From the NCBI RefSeq assembly GCF_008728515.1, contig NC_044996.1, forward strand, positions 99,579,287 to 99,643,286: DNA of 64,000 nucleotides, read 5' to 3'. Numbering within the stretch: the first letter of the stretch is position 1; every line of letters begins with the position of its first letter. Of the stretch, positions 11,482-23,733 are shown piece after piece. The notes below the pieces were generated by a model. That model did no database searches, had not been told where the DNA came from, and was given only the letters and a program-made list of their open reading frames with translations. The position numbers and the translations under genes were made by a program. This stretch comes from Papio anubis. Taxonomy: Eukaryota; Chordata; Mammalia; Primates; Cercopithecidae.

Positions 11482-13558
11482 CTAAAATATGAACTGGAAA
11501 TTTCTACAAGCTGCCGGCCCCTTGCAATAGATGCAGGTCAGGATGTGACAAAATTGGGTTTGGGAGTATTATTTCTACTACATAAGAAGTTAGTTGAGAG
11601 AGCGCTGACTTGAAAGGTAGAAGGTCAAATACTGCAATACAATTAACTTGGCTTAAGTGGGGTGGTAGAGAACCTGAGGGTTGGGGGTAGAGGTAGCCAA
11701 GTCACCTGTTCTGGAAACAGATTTGGCCCATTTTATATGAACCCAATATTGATATATCTTTGTAGATTATGTAAATATGTTTTGACTGAGGTCTCCAAAA
11801 TTGTTAATGTTCTATAGGCAGACTTAGGGATATGCAAACTTGGGCATACAAATTATCATCCCTAAAGAGCTTACCATTACAGATTAAAATTTCCAAATTG
11901 AGGAACACATAGAAATAGAGAAGTAAAAGCATTGGCTTATTCAGAGTGGTCTTGAATTTATTTGGAGACCCCAGTAAAGATACTAGCACAAAAAACAGTG
12001 TTATATAAATAGAAATGAACTTTGGAAAATCTGACAATGTGATAAAGACTCTATTCTCTGAGCTCCTGGGTGTAGAACATTCTGTAAGGGTACTAATTCA
12101 TAGAGAACATTTGCTTAGCTAAAGAATATCCATACTTACGTTTAATAAAGGAAAAAATCACGGGTGGATAACTAAGCAGACAATGTATTTTAGCTCATTT
12201 GTGTAGTAAAACATGTAACAGAATCTCAGTAGAGTTCAAATATGCCCTCTTGACTTCCGAATGCATAGACTCCTTTAAAATAGTATTTTAGTTGTTCAAG
12301 CCTTCCCCCTTAGCCATTTTACACCTGGTAATAACTATGTAAATTCAGAAAACAGATTTTATATGTTTTGATCCATCTTTTCCTTCATATTCCTCTTAGC
12401 AAATTCTTACATTGATGAAGATCTGCTTATTTCACCCTAAGGCAATTCAAAAGTTCTGTATGACAACTTTATTCTCACTGCCAACTATTAGGAAAGGAAT
12501 GCCCACTTTTCTCTGAGGGCGTGTTGTTGCATGAGAGGTTGAACTCATTTTCTGAGCAATTGTTTTTATAAATTCAGTATTTTGCTTCCAGTGTTCATGG
12601 CCAGATAGTGTATAACCTGGTCTCTACCCAGTATTATCCATGCTGTTTTCACACTTACCTCCAAGGGCCAAAGATTATCTCACAGAAGCTCCGAAAGAAT
12701 TCCTGTTTCTGAAATTCATGTGTAAAAGGAAATTTTTAAAGGGAAGAGGGTGATAATTGAGTTCAAAGTCTGAAGAATTTCTGTGAAGGATTATATTGAT
12801 TAGTAACAAAAGCTCTCCGGCATTTTCAGGCAGACATGTGAAAAAAGTAGTGATTGTAATTAATTTTTAGTGAGTGCCGCATATTTGATAATTGCTCTGA
12901 TTCACGCTATTATATTCCTCTTCCTTCACCCACAGCAAAATAAGCCTAATTTGATTCATACCCTTAGGAAGAAGAAAAAAAAAAAAAGCCTAAGATTACT
13001 CACATGGCTGTGATTCAGCTCTTGGCTCCCACCACCTCCTCCTCCTCCTCATCCTCCCTTTCTCCCACCCTGCCCACTCCCATATTCACTCCCACCCAGT
13101 GGTGTTGCCATCAAAAAACTGAGTCAGTTTGTTCTTTAAAATGGGTGGGGAAAGAAGAAACTAATAAAAACTTTTCTGAGCGAAGTATACTGCTTAGATC
13201 TGAAATCATTGCAGGAAGACAGGCAAAGCGGCTACTTACATAACATGAGAAGCTTGAAAGAGAGGCCAGCCCTCATAAAGAAATGTTCCGATTGTCTTAT
13301 ATAAGACTAGTGTAGCTTGTGTGCATGTCTGTAGAGGCATACACATAGCCATGGAGGCAGATTTCTATGAAAAACCTCTGACATTGTGAATCTTACATAT
13401 AATGTATACAGAAAGAACCTTGTTTTCAAAGTAGGATACTTTGCTATAATCAAAAAGTGAATATAGAAGCAATCCAAAGATTTCTGATCATTGCAAAACA
13501 TAGGTGATAAAGACATTTTGTATGCCTTCAAATGAACGTGTGACTTGGCAGCTTGAGG
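11482..13558. other. Unassigned intergenic sequence with small CCT array
   Basis: No gene or named repeat is seen. A (CCT)n-like tract lies at about 13,027-13,050. A perfect AP-1 site, TGAGTCA, lies at 13,120-13,126. Frames are short and featureless. Confidence 0.4.
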
Positions 13559-13882
13559 TGTTTTTGTTGTTTGTTTGTTTTTCTTTTTCTTTTTTGACAG
13601 TGTCTTGTTCTGTTGCCCAGGCTGGAGTGCAGTGGCACAGACCACGGCTCACTGCAACTTTGAACTCCTGGGCCCAGGTGATCTTCCCATCTCAGCTTCC
13701 CAAGTAACTGAGACTACAGGCGCACAGCACTGTGCCTGGCTAATTTATTATTATTATTTTTTGTAGAGATGAGGTCTCACTATGTTGCCCAGACTGTTCT
13801 CAAACTCCTGGGCTTAAGCGATCCTCTCACCTTGGCTTCCCAAAGTGTTGGGATTATAGGCGTGAGCCACTGCACTCAGCCA
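13559..13882 (-). mobile_element. AluJ-type element
   Basis: A mixed T/G tail (13,559-13,595) is followed by reverse-strand Alu: GACAGTGTCTTGTTCTGTTG, then CTGGGCCCAGGTGATCTTCC. The middle A-rich linker reads as an ATT array (13,745-13,760). It ends at GTGAGCCACTGCACTCAGCC. Heavy CpG decay and CTGGGCTTAAGCGATCC-type bases point to the oldest Alu class. Confidence 0.93.
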
Positions 13883-13994
13883 CCAGATTGTTTTTTGTTT
13901 CTTTCCTGAGGAACTGTAAGATTAGTACTGAAGGTGACAGCTCACCCTTAGGGAGCTGATGGTGGTAGCAAACATTATTGAGGCAGCAGTCTCT

Positions 13995-14140
13995 GTTCCT
14001 TGCTTGTATTTTTTTTGCTTATTCCCGTTCTTCAGATGAAGTAAAAGCCGTAGAGAAATGAAGGGACTCTTCTAAGTCCCCACAGGTAATAACCTCAGAG
14101 ACAGTGTTAGAACCCAAGCTGTTTGTCTTTACCCTGACTT
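13995..14140 (-). mobile_element. MIR element
   Basis: CCCGTTCTTCAGATGAAGTA, AGAGAAATGAAGGGACTCTT, CCCCACAGGTAATAACCTCA and GTGTTAGAACCCAAGCTGTT follow the reverse-strand MIR order (cf. ACAGATGAGGAAACTGAGGC and what follows). Confidence 0.65.
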
Positions 14141-16800
14141 GTAACTTTGGTTTTTTGGGAGCCTGACACAATAGGATCATTTGGTATTTTAGAACTTACC
14201 CAAGACAGGAGTGGCGGTGGACAGGAAGCTCCATGCTGGACCTCCGAACCAGCCTTGAACTGAACTGTTGAATCAGGTCTGTGTGCATCTTCAAACCAGG
14301 CTGTGACATGGAGGGGAACAGAATGGAGCCTTCCCCCATCACTCATTTGTAATCCCAACCACCCTCTCTTCATTTTGCTGGCTTTTCCCCCATTATGTTA
14401 CCATCTGTCTCCAAAACATTGCCTGGGTAAAGACAAGCTGGAGCAGTTGCTCGCCCTCAAACAAAACACAGAACTACTTCTCCTCACTCCCATTCCCCCC
14501 CACCCCCGACTAGTGCCAAGCACCATATTTGAGGAATTCCATATTTATAAAGCTTGCTTGCACCTCAATGATGCCTGCTTGCTGTCCTTTTTATTATTCT
14601 TCAAATACGTTATGTGCTGACTGGAAACGATTAGCTGTTGTTACTGAGGGGTTTGTGGGATGCTTGAAACAGCTTCATATAGTTCTCAGATGGAAATGCG
14701 TGCTGTTTGCTCCTTTAAGAAATGAAATTTCTTAATGAAAGACAGCATAGAGGAGAATGCATACTGAGGTTCCCCACCCAACTCTCTGGGTTTCTCTTAG
14801 GGTAATTGTGGTACGGTTTTATGTCATGGCCCTGTGGAGCGAATAAACAGTGGATCTTGGGTACTTTTTTCTGAGTCTGTACCCATCTCTTCATGCCTCT
14901 GACTAGGGGCCCTTGTTAATGTCAAGGGCAGTGCTCTGTCCCCAACAGAGCTGTAGTGTTGCCCCCAGTCTCTGACCCACTCACCTTCTTTCCTGGCTGA
15001 TGACACTTCCAGTGTCCTGACACATCTGGGCAGACTGGAATTGGAGTTCTTAAATGCCCTCTCTGACTGGCCCCAGCTCGATTCTGCACTGGCCTTAGGA
15101 GACTCCACAAAGTTTGGAGAGGAAAGACCCAAACAGGTCTCAGATGTAAAACTGGATGAGTATTTCAACTGCTGAAACTTCAGGAGGAAAATATGGATTG
15201 GCTACGTGTTTGCCAACATTAGTAAAGTAGTTACTAGTGATTTCTTTTTTTAAAAAGTTATGGAATCATATTTTTCTCATTCAGAAGTGTTACTTAGGGA
15301 ATGACTGAGATGTGTATGACTCCAGAGTTCTCTGTCAGACACTGTTCTCAGCCCTTAACGTAGAGTCATTTTTTAATCCAGGTGCCACAGCTAGGAACAG
15401 CAGAACCAGAAGCCAAACCCCAGCAAGTCTGGCTCTGGAAGCTAGACTCTTCAAAGATGTCATAGGCCCTTTTAGATGCCAGAGTTTTAGATGTTCCATT
15501 TTATTCACATTCTATTTTCATAGCCTGTGTTTATTTCCATTGAAAGCCGTGTAATTATAGACTTTATGTTCTGTATCTTAGCAAGGTAACTGTCTTTAAG
15601 CCAATAAAACTTAATACATTACTGTTGAAGTATGAATAAGTTTTAATAACCGAGAAATACGCACACATACTTAGAATTCAAAAGTATAATTTGGAAGTGC
15701 ACTCGAAATAGTTTCACGTGATTTCAATTTCTGAAAATCAATTCTGTATGTAAATTGAATGTAGTGTTTATTCCAGTAAAACCCTGCCGGAAGTCTTTTT
15801 TATAAAGTGAATAATCAACTCCTGAATTAACTGTTATACATGGCTTCAGTGTGTACACCTTTTCTGTGCTCTCATCTGCCAATCTGAAAATTAGATATCT
15901 GAACATTTTTCTGTGTCTCAAATGTTGGATGTATTTCCTGTATCATAATAAAACTAGTTATCCATCAAGGCATAATCAACAATAAATGCCAAGCCTTAGA
16001 GCAGTTGCTGACTTTGCTCAGGGTTAAAGGAAGTATGCTGAAAAGAGATAACTGTAGTTCAATTGCTCAGTCCAAGCCTTCCAGATTTTTCATGTGGGGA
16101 ATTGCACTTCTTATTACTGTATTCTTCCTGTCTACATAATACCTGGGAACAATTTACTCCCTGTAATGCCACTCCCATCTTGGTAGTAAAGTTTTTACTG
16201 AAGAGGAAGACCTTTAGGGCATGTCAGTTTATTTAATTGGAATTTTCACTGGTGACTTTCAAGTTTTGATTTCGCAGCTTTTAGGCAGGTCAAGACTAAA
16301 GGACTGTACAGATTTTTTGGTAATGCGATTGTATTACATGTGTGCCGTGTGTGAGTAGCTCAGCTTAGAGTGTGAATTGCAGAAAATGCAAAAGTGAAAG
16401 CTGCAACATGGCTCTCATGCTCCCAACCACTTCCTGAAGAACCCCGCCACGCGGGCCCCAGACTTAGAGACTTGAATCCTCAGGATGGAAAGAGTCCAAT
16501 TCCCTCCTGGTAAAGACCTCAAGTAAACCTAAATGTAGAAAACCTGTTTGCTACTCTAGTGTGAATTCAAACGTTTGGTTGCCTCCATTGTAAAAATTTC
16601 AGGGCACAATTCTGAAATTTAAAGTATTAGGGAATAGAGCCAGAGCGTTGCCATACCTTAAAAATAATCTTTCATCTCTCCTGTTTACATGATTCAACCC
16701 TTGAAACCAGTTGGAATGTGCGTCCTGATCTCTAAATGTACAAGTTATTTAAAAAAAAAAATGTGAGCTTGTCAGCTTAGCTACAGCCACCAGTCTAATA
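14141..16800. other. Unassigned sequence, one weak MIR
   Basis: No gene is seen. A weak reverse-strand MIR trace lies at about 15,335-15,455 (CACTGTTCTCAGCCCTTAAC at one end, AAGTCTGGCTCTGGAAGCTA at the other). From about 15,500 the sequence is free of recognisable repeats up to 21,575, apart from short low-complexity runs. Confidence 0.4.
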
Positions 16801-16804
16801 AAAC

Positions 16805-16884
16805 TGAGTCACATCCAAATGGGCTGCACTTAAACTACCCTCCTATTCTAGGGAAAACGTGGCTGGGGGAGGCAGTCTGAGTCA
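16805..16884. promoter_or_regulatory. Pair of perfect AP-1 sites upstream of predicted promoter
   Basis: TGAGTCA occurs at 16,805-16,811 and again at 16,878-16,884, about 1.0-1.1 kb upstream of the predicted start at 17,917. AP-1 (c-Jun) is an established activator of miR-221/222. The motif is only 7 bp and occurs elsewhere in the window (for example 13,120 and 30,340), so function is inference. Confidence 0.4.
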
Positions 16885-17461
16885 TCACCTGGTTTGTTTG
16901 ACATACGCTTCCTTCCATAAATTGGGAATGGCGAGCGGCACAGTGTTCTGGGCTTGCCTGGGAGAAGGAGCTGTTGCAGCCTTGCATGATCAAAATAGGG
17001 CCTTTAGGTTTGAAGGATGAGGCCGAGCCCATATTTTGACTCCAAATGTCGGGGGAGGGGAGAAGAAGTCGACAGATCCAAACAAGGAATATTTGTAAGT
17101 ACCATTTTTGGAGGTCGGAGAAATGGTAGGGGTGTTCACAGTTGAATTTCTTCCTAGGACATAAAAGGTGTTTAAGAGAAAAATTAGGGGCATTCAAATA
17201 AAAATAAATGGGTATCTATTTCACTAAATGGGCTCATTTACTTAACAAGAGTATTCTTGATGTGGACAGCTTAAAATGATTGAGAGAGAGATGATTTGGT
17301 AGTTACCATACAAATCTGTTCTGACAATGTTTAATTTCACTTAATTTATTTGACTATTTTAAAAGAAATGTATTTCACTTAGGAATCTTTTCATGGCAAA
17401 TTTGAATCTTCTTTAGGAGTATTTTGAGGGGATGGGAAGAGAGGCTCATGTGTCTCGCACA

Positions 17462-17491
17462 TTTTCCTACAGCGGTTTTGCTGTAGGAAAA
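17462..17491. other. Perfect 12-bp inverted repeat with 6-nt loop
   Basis: TTTTCCTACAGC (17,462-17,473), loop GGTTTT, then GCTGTAGGAAAA (17,480-17,491). Pairing is perfect over 12 bp. It lies about 430 bp upstream of the predicted transcription start. It is too short for a microRNA precursor and no terminator role is expected in a primate genome. Confidence 0.9.
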
Positions 17492-17826
17492 CCATTTTAA
17501 AAAGTTTAGAATGTAAAATTGTTGCAGACTATAGAGGAAGGGGAAGGAGGAGTAGATTTATAGCTGAAGTGGGTTTGTAAACTCAGCCTCTGCTTTGGGA
17601 TTATTTTTTAATATGTGCCAGACATTCTTCTGATTTTCATCCTGGCTTGGTTGTGGCTCTTTCTCTGTCTGTGTGAGGCTGGGGTGTTCCCTGTTTTAAA
17701 GCCGTAGTTGTCGCAGCCTGGGCGTTTTCTGTTTCGGCTTATGGCTTTTTTTTCTCTTTTCCTGAATGAGTGTCCTTTGTGTAACCCCAGTAATTCAGAA
17801 ATCCTGCAGTCATAGGGACTGCCCTA

Positions 17827-17966
17827 TCATGTGACTTAGGTACTAGGTTCTGGCTGCGATTGGTCAGCAGCTAATTGGCGGGTCCCTATAAGAGGTCTTG
17901 GGTCGGGCATCCGGCCACTCTCCTGCCTGGGCTGCTGCTCAACGGGGGCTGGGGTGGGGGGCGGTG
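17827..17966 (+). promoter_or_regulatory. Predicted MIR222HG core promoter (CCAAT, TATA, Inr)
   Basis: An M-box-like E-box TCATGTGA lies at 17,827-17,834. Inverted CCAAT boxes (ATTGG) lie at 17,859-17,863 and 17,874-17,878. A TATA box, TATAAGAG, lies at 17,887-17,894. An initiator, CCACTCT, has its A at 17,917, exactly 30 bp downstream of the start of the TATA motif. A GC box, GGGGGCGGT, lies at 17,957-17,965, and a second E-box, CACATGTG, at 17,985-17,992. The region is GC-richer than its surroundings and repeat-free. Its distance to pre-miR-222 (about 23.8 kb) agrees with what I recall of the human host gene MIR222HG. The assignment is inference from motif spacing and synteny. Confidence 0.65.
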
Positions 17967-18390
17967 TCTGTCCAGTGATTCAGCCACATGTGATAGATGA
18001 CCAAGTGACTGCTTTCTTGGGGTCCGCACACCAGTGGAAGACAGTCAAAGTGGTTGTGACAGACTTGATCAAACCCTGGGCTTCCTGAACTGGTAACTGT
18101 CACTTTAATATAGGTTACTGATTAAACTCAGAAAAATGCAGCTTAAAATCTTTGCCAGGAACTTGTGTGGACTTATTCCCTGTTCCCCCCCTACCCCCCT
18201 TGTTATGATTTGTTTTGTCACAGGAATGAAATGCAGATAACTCTTTAGAAAACTTTTGTAGGAAAAGCGCCTCGTGTGATCTGGAACAAAGACGTTTTAT
18301 AATCAGATTTATCAAGCTGCGAAGAGGGAGTTTTAGTGAACGGAAGCAGCAGCATTCTGTCACCAGGAAATACTCCTTTATCCAGAATTG
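17917..18390 (+). ncRNA. MIR222HG: Putative exon 1 of the host transcript
   Basis: The exon begins at the initiator and ends at a near-ideal donor, CCAGAATTG/GTAAGTG, at 18,390/18,391. A weaker internal donor, CTG/GTAACT, lies at 18,092/18,093 and could give a shorter exon. The exon is non-coding: the ATG at about 18,226 meets a stop after a few codons. A C-rich run sits at about 18,184-18,200. Length (474 nt) and the exact donor used are predictions. Confidence 0.45.
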
Positions 18391-21300
18391 GTAAGTGAAA
18401 AGTGGCATTGCTCCCTAATAGATATCATATGTGTGTGTGGGAATTGAAAAATTGTTCACAGACCCCTAACAACTGTGTTGAACAGAGAACACATAAACAG
18501 TGAGGAGTTCTAAAAAAGAGCAGCACAAGAATACCGCATAAAGACTGAGAAGAAGCCAGGTAATAAACAAAAATGAGCTGAGTGCTATCAGTTTAGCTAA
18601 ACATATGTAATACAGCTAGATTTGGTTGTTTTATTTTTTCTTGTTAGTGGAGGGGAAACATAAAATCAGAATGGGCTGTTTAGTAGAATTGCGACATTAA
18701 CTTTCCATGGATGTAGATTTCCATTTAATCTGAATAGCATGTATGAAATTTGAAGGGATGCTTTCAGAATTAGTCTACTTGCCCTCCTTTCCTTTCCTCT
18801 GCATTAAGATGTCAAGTATTTAGTGAGAACCTTACAAGATGAAAGTTGTGCAAAATGAAAGTTCAAGTAGTGCATGGGAAACCCCTCCTCCTGATTGGGA
18901 AGGGTAGATTACAATGGCAATAGATTCTTTTTTTGTTTTTTACATTTGTGTCACTAATTTTAAGTTTGTTCTATTTGATTACATGAGGAAAGGGTGGTTA
19001 TTTCTATCTATATGGTTCGTGACATTTTGGGAGATCATGATTAGTAGTTCTTACTGGTTTGGTATGCATGTTCCTGCCTGTCTCTCTTTCCCTGAAATGT
19101 TGAATTCAGTTTTCTAATCTTGAATCTGAGCTGCCTTTATGTTTAAGGGTTCTAGAAAATGACAATAAAGCTTTGAATACCTGTGTTATATACAACAGGT
19201 TCCTGTCCATGATGTATAAGGTAACACAATTTTATTTTAGGCATGAAGGTCTGATTTCTTGATTTGGCTTCTTAAGAATATACCGAAAAGGTTGAATAGA
19301 ATAAGAAAAAGAATATTAGAAAAGAATGGTGGGTGACTGCCTGATTTTACTAGTTTCTTATTGGTCAATAGAAGTAATCATGTGATGTCTACTTATAGAA
19401 GCAAATGAAAAAAAATTTTGTTCTTTAGCTGCTGACAATTATATTAAGGCGATTTTGGCTATCTTCATTTATTAATTTGAATATATAATTATAACTGTTA
19501 TTAACAGAATAAATTTTGGGTAACATAGGAAATAATAATTATTTCTTTCTTTTTAAGCCAAATTGGAAGTTGAGTCTACTTTTGGTTTCTATTCTGTTAC
19601 TTTCAAAATCTTAAAATCCTTAACTCAAAAGGGAAAATGTATAATAAAACAGGATAGCAGTGCTGAAATTTCTCTCTGTTAGCAGTGGAGTGGGATGGGG
19701 GGGGAGGGAGATGAATCTAGTGAGATATATTAATTGTGTTTTCCTCCTCGTGTATACTTGGATAATTTTTGAGATCACTTTTCTCAGACTAGCAGCTCTC
19801 AAGACTTTTGCATAAGTATTTATTCTTAAAGAAATAGACAAGATAAGCACGGCTCTTAAGGGCAGGTCCTCCAAAAAGTCAGGAAATTGGTGATCCAAAC
19901 TTGTGAATATGACAAGTCAATTTGACTTCATTAAGGTGTGGCATTAGTTTTCTTGAAGTACACCAATTTATAGGTTTTTAGAGTCTTGAAGACAGAAAAA
20001 TGGCAACAAAGATTAAGGTACTTACAGGTAATTTATATTCAACTGCTAGCTTATGTTTTCAACTCTGTATTTCATGTAAGTAAATACTTGGGGAGAACAT
20101 GATGATTTAATAATCTGGATAAATACTGCTGTGCCTGTTGGAAAAAAGCCTCTAATGTTTAGGTTTTCCTCATCCATTTAAAATCCATTGTTTTGAATGA
20201 TAAAATGTGATAGAAGCAGGTTGGAACAGTAAATGCTAGAAAGTATATCCCAGAAGAATTATCTGAGAACTTCATGTTTTCAATTCTATTTGCCGTTCTC
20301 TGTTCTTAATTTATTAATTTTTAAAAGTACATCGAAAGTGAGTAACATTGCTTGCTCTGAATTCTCCTCTGGGGTCATTGAGAGTATTCACATTTTCGTA
20401 TACCCTGTTAAAAGATATTAATGCCTTTTGCATATGTCTTTATCTTTGTGGGTATGTAAAGCGACAAACTGAAGGGATCTGGTCAAGTGACAGACCTCAA
20501 AATAATTTCTCTGAAATAGTATTTGAATTTGCATGTTCAGGAATGTAAATGCTTTCCCTTTGGGCTTGTTTCTTACGTTTTTGGTGTAGTATACAGTTTT
20601 ACCCAATTCAATTTTTTTTCTTTTGAGGTCTGTATATGTATGGGTGTATATATTTGATTTGAAGGGGGAGTTTTAATCATTAGCGAAACAAGTGGCTGTT
20701 TGTTAGAACCCAGATAAGCCTTGTAGTGTTGTTCCTATGACAACTGAGTAGTTGGGTGTTGAAATGTAGCTTTAGGTTCTTGGTTTGGAAATGTCATTCA
20801 GACCTCCCACTATAGTCTCATTGAGTAGGAGGATAATGAGAAGGGGAAAAACCATGAAGCAACATAAGTATCTCCGTTCGTTTCATGTCTTCCTGACTTG
20901 CTTTTGTGTACAGGATCGCCATGGGAGTGGTAAACACAGGTCTTGAACAAAGCAATACTTCAATAAAAAAAAAATACATGGAAAGGGGTCAGAAAAGTTG
21001 GGGAAGATAAATAACGACACATGGGGGCAATAAAGAGGCAGGAGAAATAGGCTTCCACGGGTTTCTGCAAATCCTTTATCCATTCTACTGACCAGCAGTG
21101 AGAACATCTTGAACCAGTTATTGTATAGCTCTTCAAGAGCTGTGAATTTCCTTCAAATGCAATGTGGAGAAAATTCCTTTGGTAGCAGGATGGTTTACCA
21201 CTTTGGCATAACATTGATTCATCTCCCCCAGGCAGACTACAGAGGATACTGTGTTCTTTTAAGGCACATGTTTTTCAACCAGTTGTTCATTTGTCATTTA

Positions 21301-21575
21301 ATAGCTTTTGTCTTTTTTCTATGGGAAAGACAAGGTTATGCTATTAAAATAGTGATAAAATTTAAGTATTTTATCCTATATTCAAAAAGTGCTTTTGAAA
21401 AGTACTTAGAAAAAGATTGTTTGAGACCTGTTGTTGGTGGAAATGTTTGTGAATGGAGAATCTATGGAACACTGTATTTGAGAAGAGGGATTGTTTAGAC
21501 TAATATTTGGCATAGCTTAATTATGCAGTTGTTGATTTTCCATGTCTGAAGGTCTTCCTATTTCCTACTCCTAAA
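18391..21575. other. Start of putative intron, repeat-poor
   Basis: Just over 3 kb in which I recognise no repeat and no gene. Repeat absence next to the promoter may reflect constraint. AT-rich stretches and T runs are present but nothing is nameable. Frames at 18,914-19,117 and 20,883-21,498 are featureless. Confidence 0.4.
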
Positions 21576-21745
21576 TAGATTTTTTTTGTATTGTATATAT
21601 TTAATGTGTATAACATGAGGTCTTGATATACATATACACAATAAAATGATTACCACAGTCAAGCAATTAACATACACGTCACCACACATAGTTACCTTTT
21701 TTTTTGTAGTAAAAGCACCTAAAATCTACTCCCTTAGCTACTTTT
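21576..21745 (-). mobile_element. L1M/L1PB 3' UTR fragment
   Basis: TTGATATACATATACACAAT, AAATGATTACCACAGTCAAG and CAATTAACATACACGTCACC are the reverse complement of the L1 3' UTR block that also occurs at 32,295 and 57,422. Confidence 0.75.
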
Positions 21746-22109
21746 TTTAAATTTGGTTGCTAGAACCTCCTGAAGTTAGAAATAAAAAGATTTCAATGGG
21801 GTTAGTCCCTTACTTAATAAATATACGCCCACCATCTCTTCTGTAATTCAAAAAGCTCTGAAAATCAAAGGATTTTCATGAAATTTGGCAGCAAATCCTG
21901 ACCTGAAGTGATGTGAGGCTAATGATAGTGTTTGTTTAGCTCGCTCAGAATGAATCTTTGTATGTTTTACTCTAGAAGTATTAATGTGTTTGATCACGGA
22001 GTATTGTTCCAGACTCCCCTAGAGGTTTATATACTATGTTGAATAGTCAACCTATTACCTTTATAAAATAATAATAATAATCCATCTGAGTGTCAGGTAA
22101 GCATTTGTG

Positions 22110-22435
22110 GACCCATAATTACTGACATACATTGAGCTCATATTATATGCCAGGTACTGTTCTAAATGAATCACTGGTATCTAAGAACCGTGCCTGGCAC
22201 GTAGTAGGTACTTAGTAGACACGTTTTGGTAGGAGATGCTTTACACTTACTGACTTCTTTAACTCACAAAAACAGTATGTGACCAATATGCTTGTTACTC
22301 CCATTTTCACATGGTGAAACTGATGCACAGAGAGGTGAAGCAACCTGCCCAAAGTGACACAGTGACACAGGCAGAAAGTGGTGGAGCCACGATTTGAAAG
22401 CAGACAGTCTAGCTCCAATCTGCTCTTAATGATTC
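22110..22435 (-). mobile_element. MIR element with a short insertion
   Basis: Order on the plus strand: CATTGAGCTCATATTATATG, CCAGGTACTGTTCTAAATGA, then an extra block with GTGCCTGGCACGTAGTAGGT. MIR resumes at CCCATTTTCACATGGTGAAA, CAGAGAGGTGAAGCAACCTG and CACGATTTGAAAGCAGACAG. The extra block is itself MIR/L2-tail-like, suggesting an insertion or internal duplication. Confidence 0.75.
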
Positions 22436-23717
22436 TGATTCAGATACAAGGGAGGACTGGAGATGTGGCCCTGGACTTCTTAACTGAGTCAGAGGGGGTG
22501 TTTGAGTGATTTACTTTATTCATAGTCACCTTATACCTCCTATGAGCAAGAGCTGGTGATATCACCACTATGGTCATTAACCGGGGCTGTGGTGGAATGC
22601 TTGTAACAGGTTCTCCTGGGTGGGAGTGTAGGAATTCTAGGGGTCTGAACTCTCCTCACAGACTTCCCAAGGTGATTTCCATCAGTAAATCAGCCCGACT
22701 GCTTCCTCTTGAAAAATTAAGACATAGGAAATAACTCTTTCCTTAACCCTAAGGAAGTTTCCTTGAACAGTGGGAAAGACCTTTTTGTAGACATTCATTA
22801 GACCCCTTACCCAGCAGGAGGTATGGAATCAATAAAGAGGGCACGGGTCACCTCCGAGGGTGTGGGCTCCATGGCTTGGGAACTAACTGGGACACAGCAA
22901 AGCCCTTTGGGAGAAATCAGGCAGCCCATGGAGCTTCAGCTGCATGACTCTTTGAATTCACAAAAGGATACCCTTAACAGTACTTCTCAAAAAATGTATG
23001 TAAGGCATGTCTCAAGTCCCTATATATTTCTAGGAATAAAAGAATTCATTTCAAACTGATGGCAATCTCCCCATTCTATTCCCCAGCTTTCGATCCTTCT
23101 TCCTGCTTAATTTTTCTTCTTAGCACTTGCCTCTGTCTGACATATTGTATGTCTTACTTATTTATTCATTTGGCATTTTAGTTAGACACTAGCAGTATTG
23201 TTTTCTTTGAATACATTTGAAGGTCCTAGATTTATTTCTTTTTGATGTTCATCTTCCAACTCGTTCCCTCCTATCAATCTCAGACTGCTGTAAATAAATG
23301 ACTTATTGTCCATTTTTTTTTACTATTAGTTATCATATTTATTTTTCTTAAACAAGCTGTACTGATTATACAATCTGAATATGGAGAATAGACGTCTTCA
23401 TTCAGGAGGGGAAATTGAGCCAAATTTGAACACAGTCATTGGGTAACAAATCCAGAAGATTAAGTTACTAAGGAGAACATGCAAAGTAAACACTTGCATT
23501 TTATGAACTACCTTCAATTTAGATAGACAACTGGGTAACTGTATATGACATGTTTTGGGAGTAAGACCTGTTAAACCTACCTACTTCCTACTGTTTTCAT
23601 TTGAAAAATAAGTCAATTATTAAACAGTTGTTCTACACATTAAAGACTGTAAGTGATTTAACCTTGAATATTTCCTGACTCAAGTTCTTAAAATCCTCAA
23701 CTCTAACCTCTTGTTTT
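22436..23717. other. Unassigned intronic sequence
   Basis: No repeat or gene that I can name. A TGAGTCA motif lies at about 22,485. Confidence 0.4.
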
Positions 23718-23733
23718 TCAACCCCATATTTAT

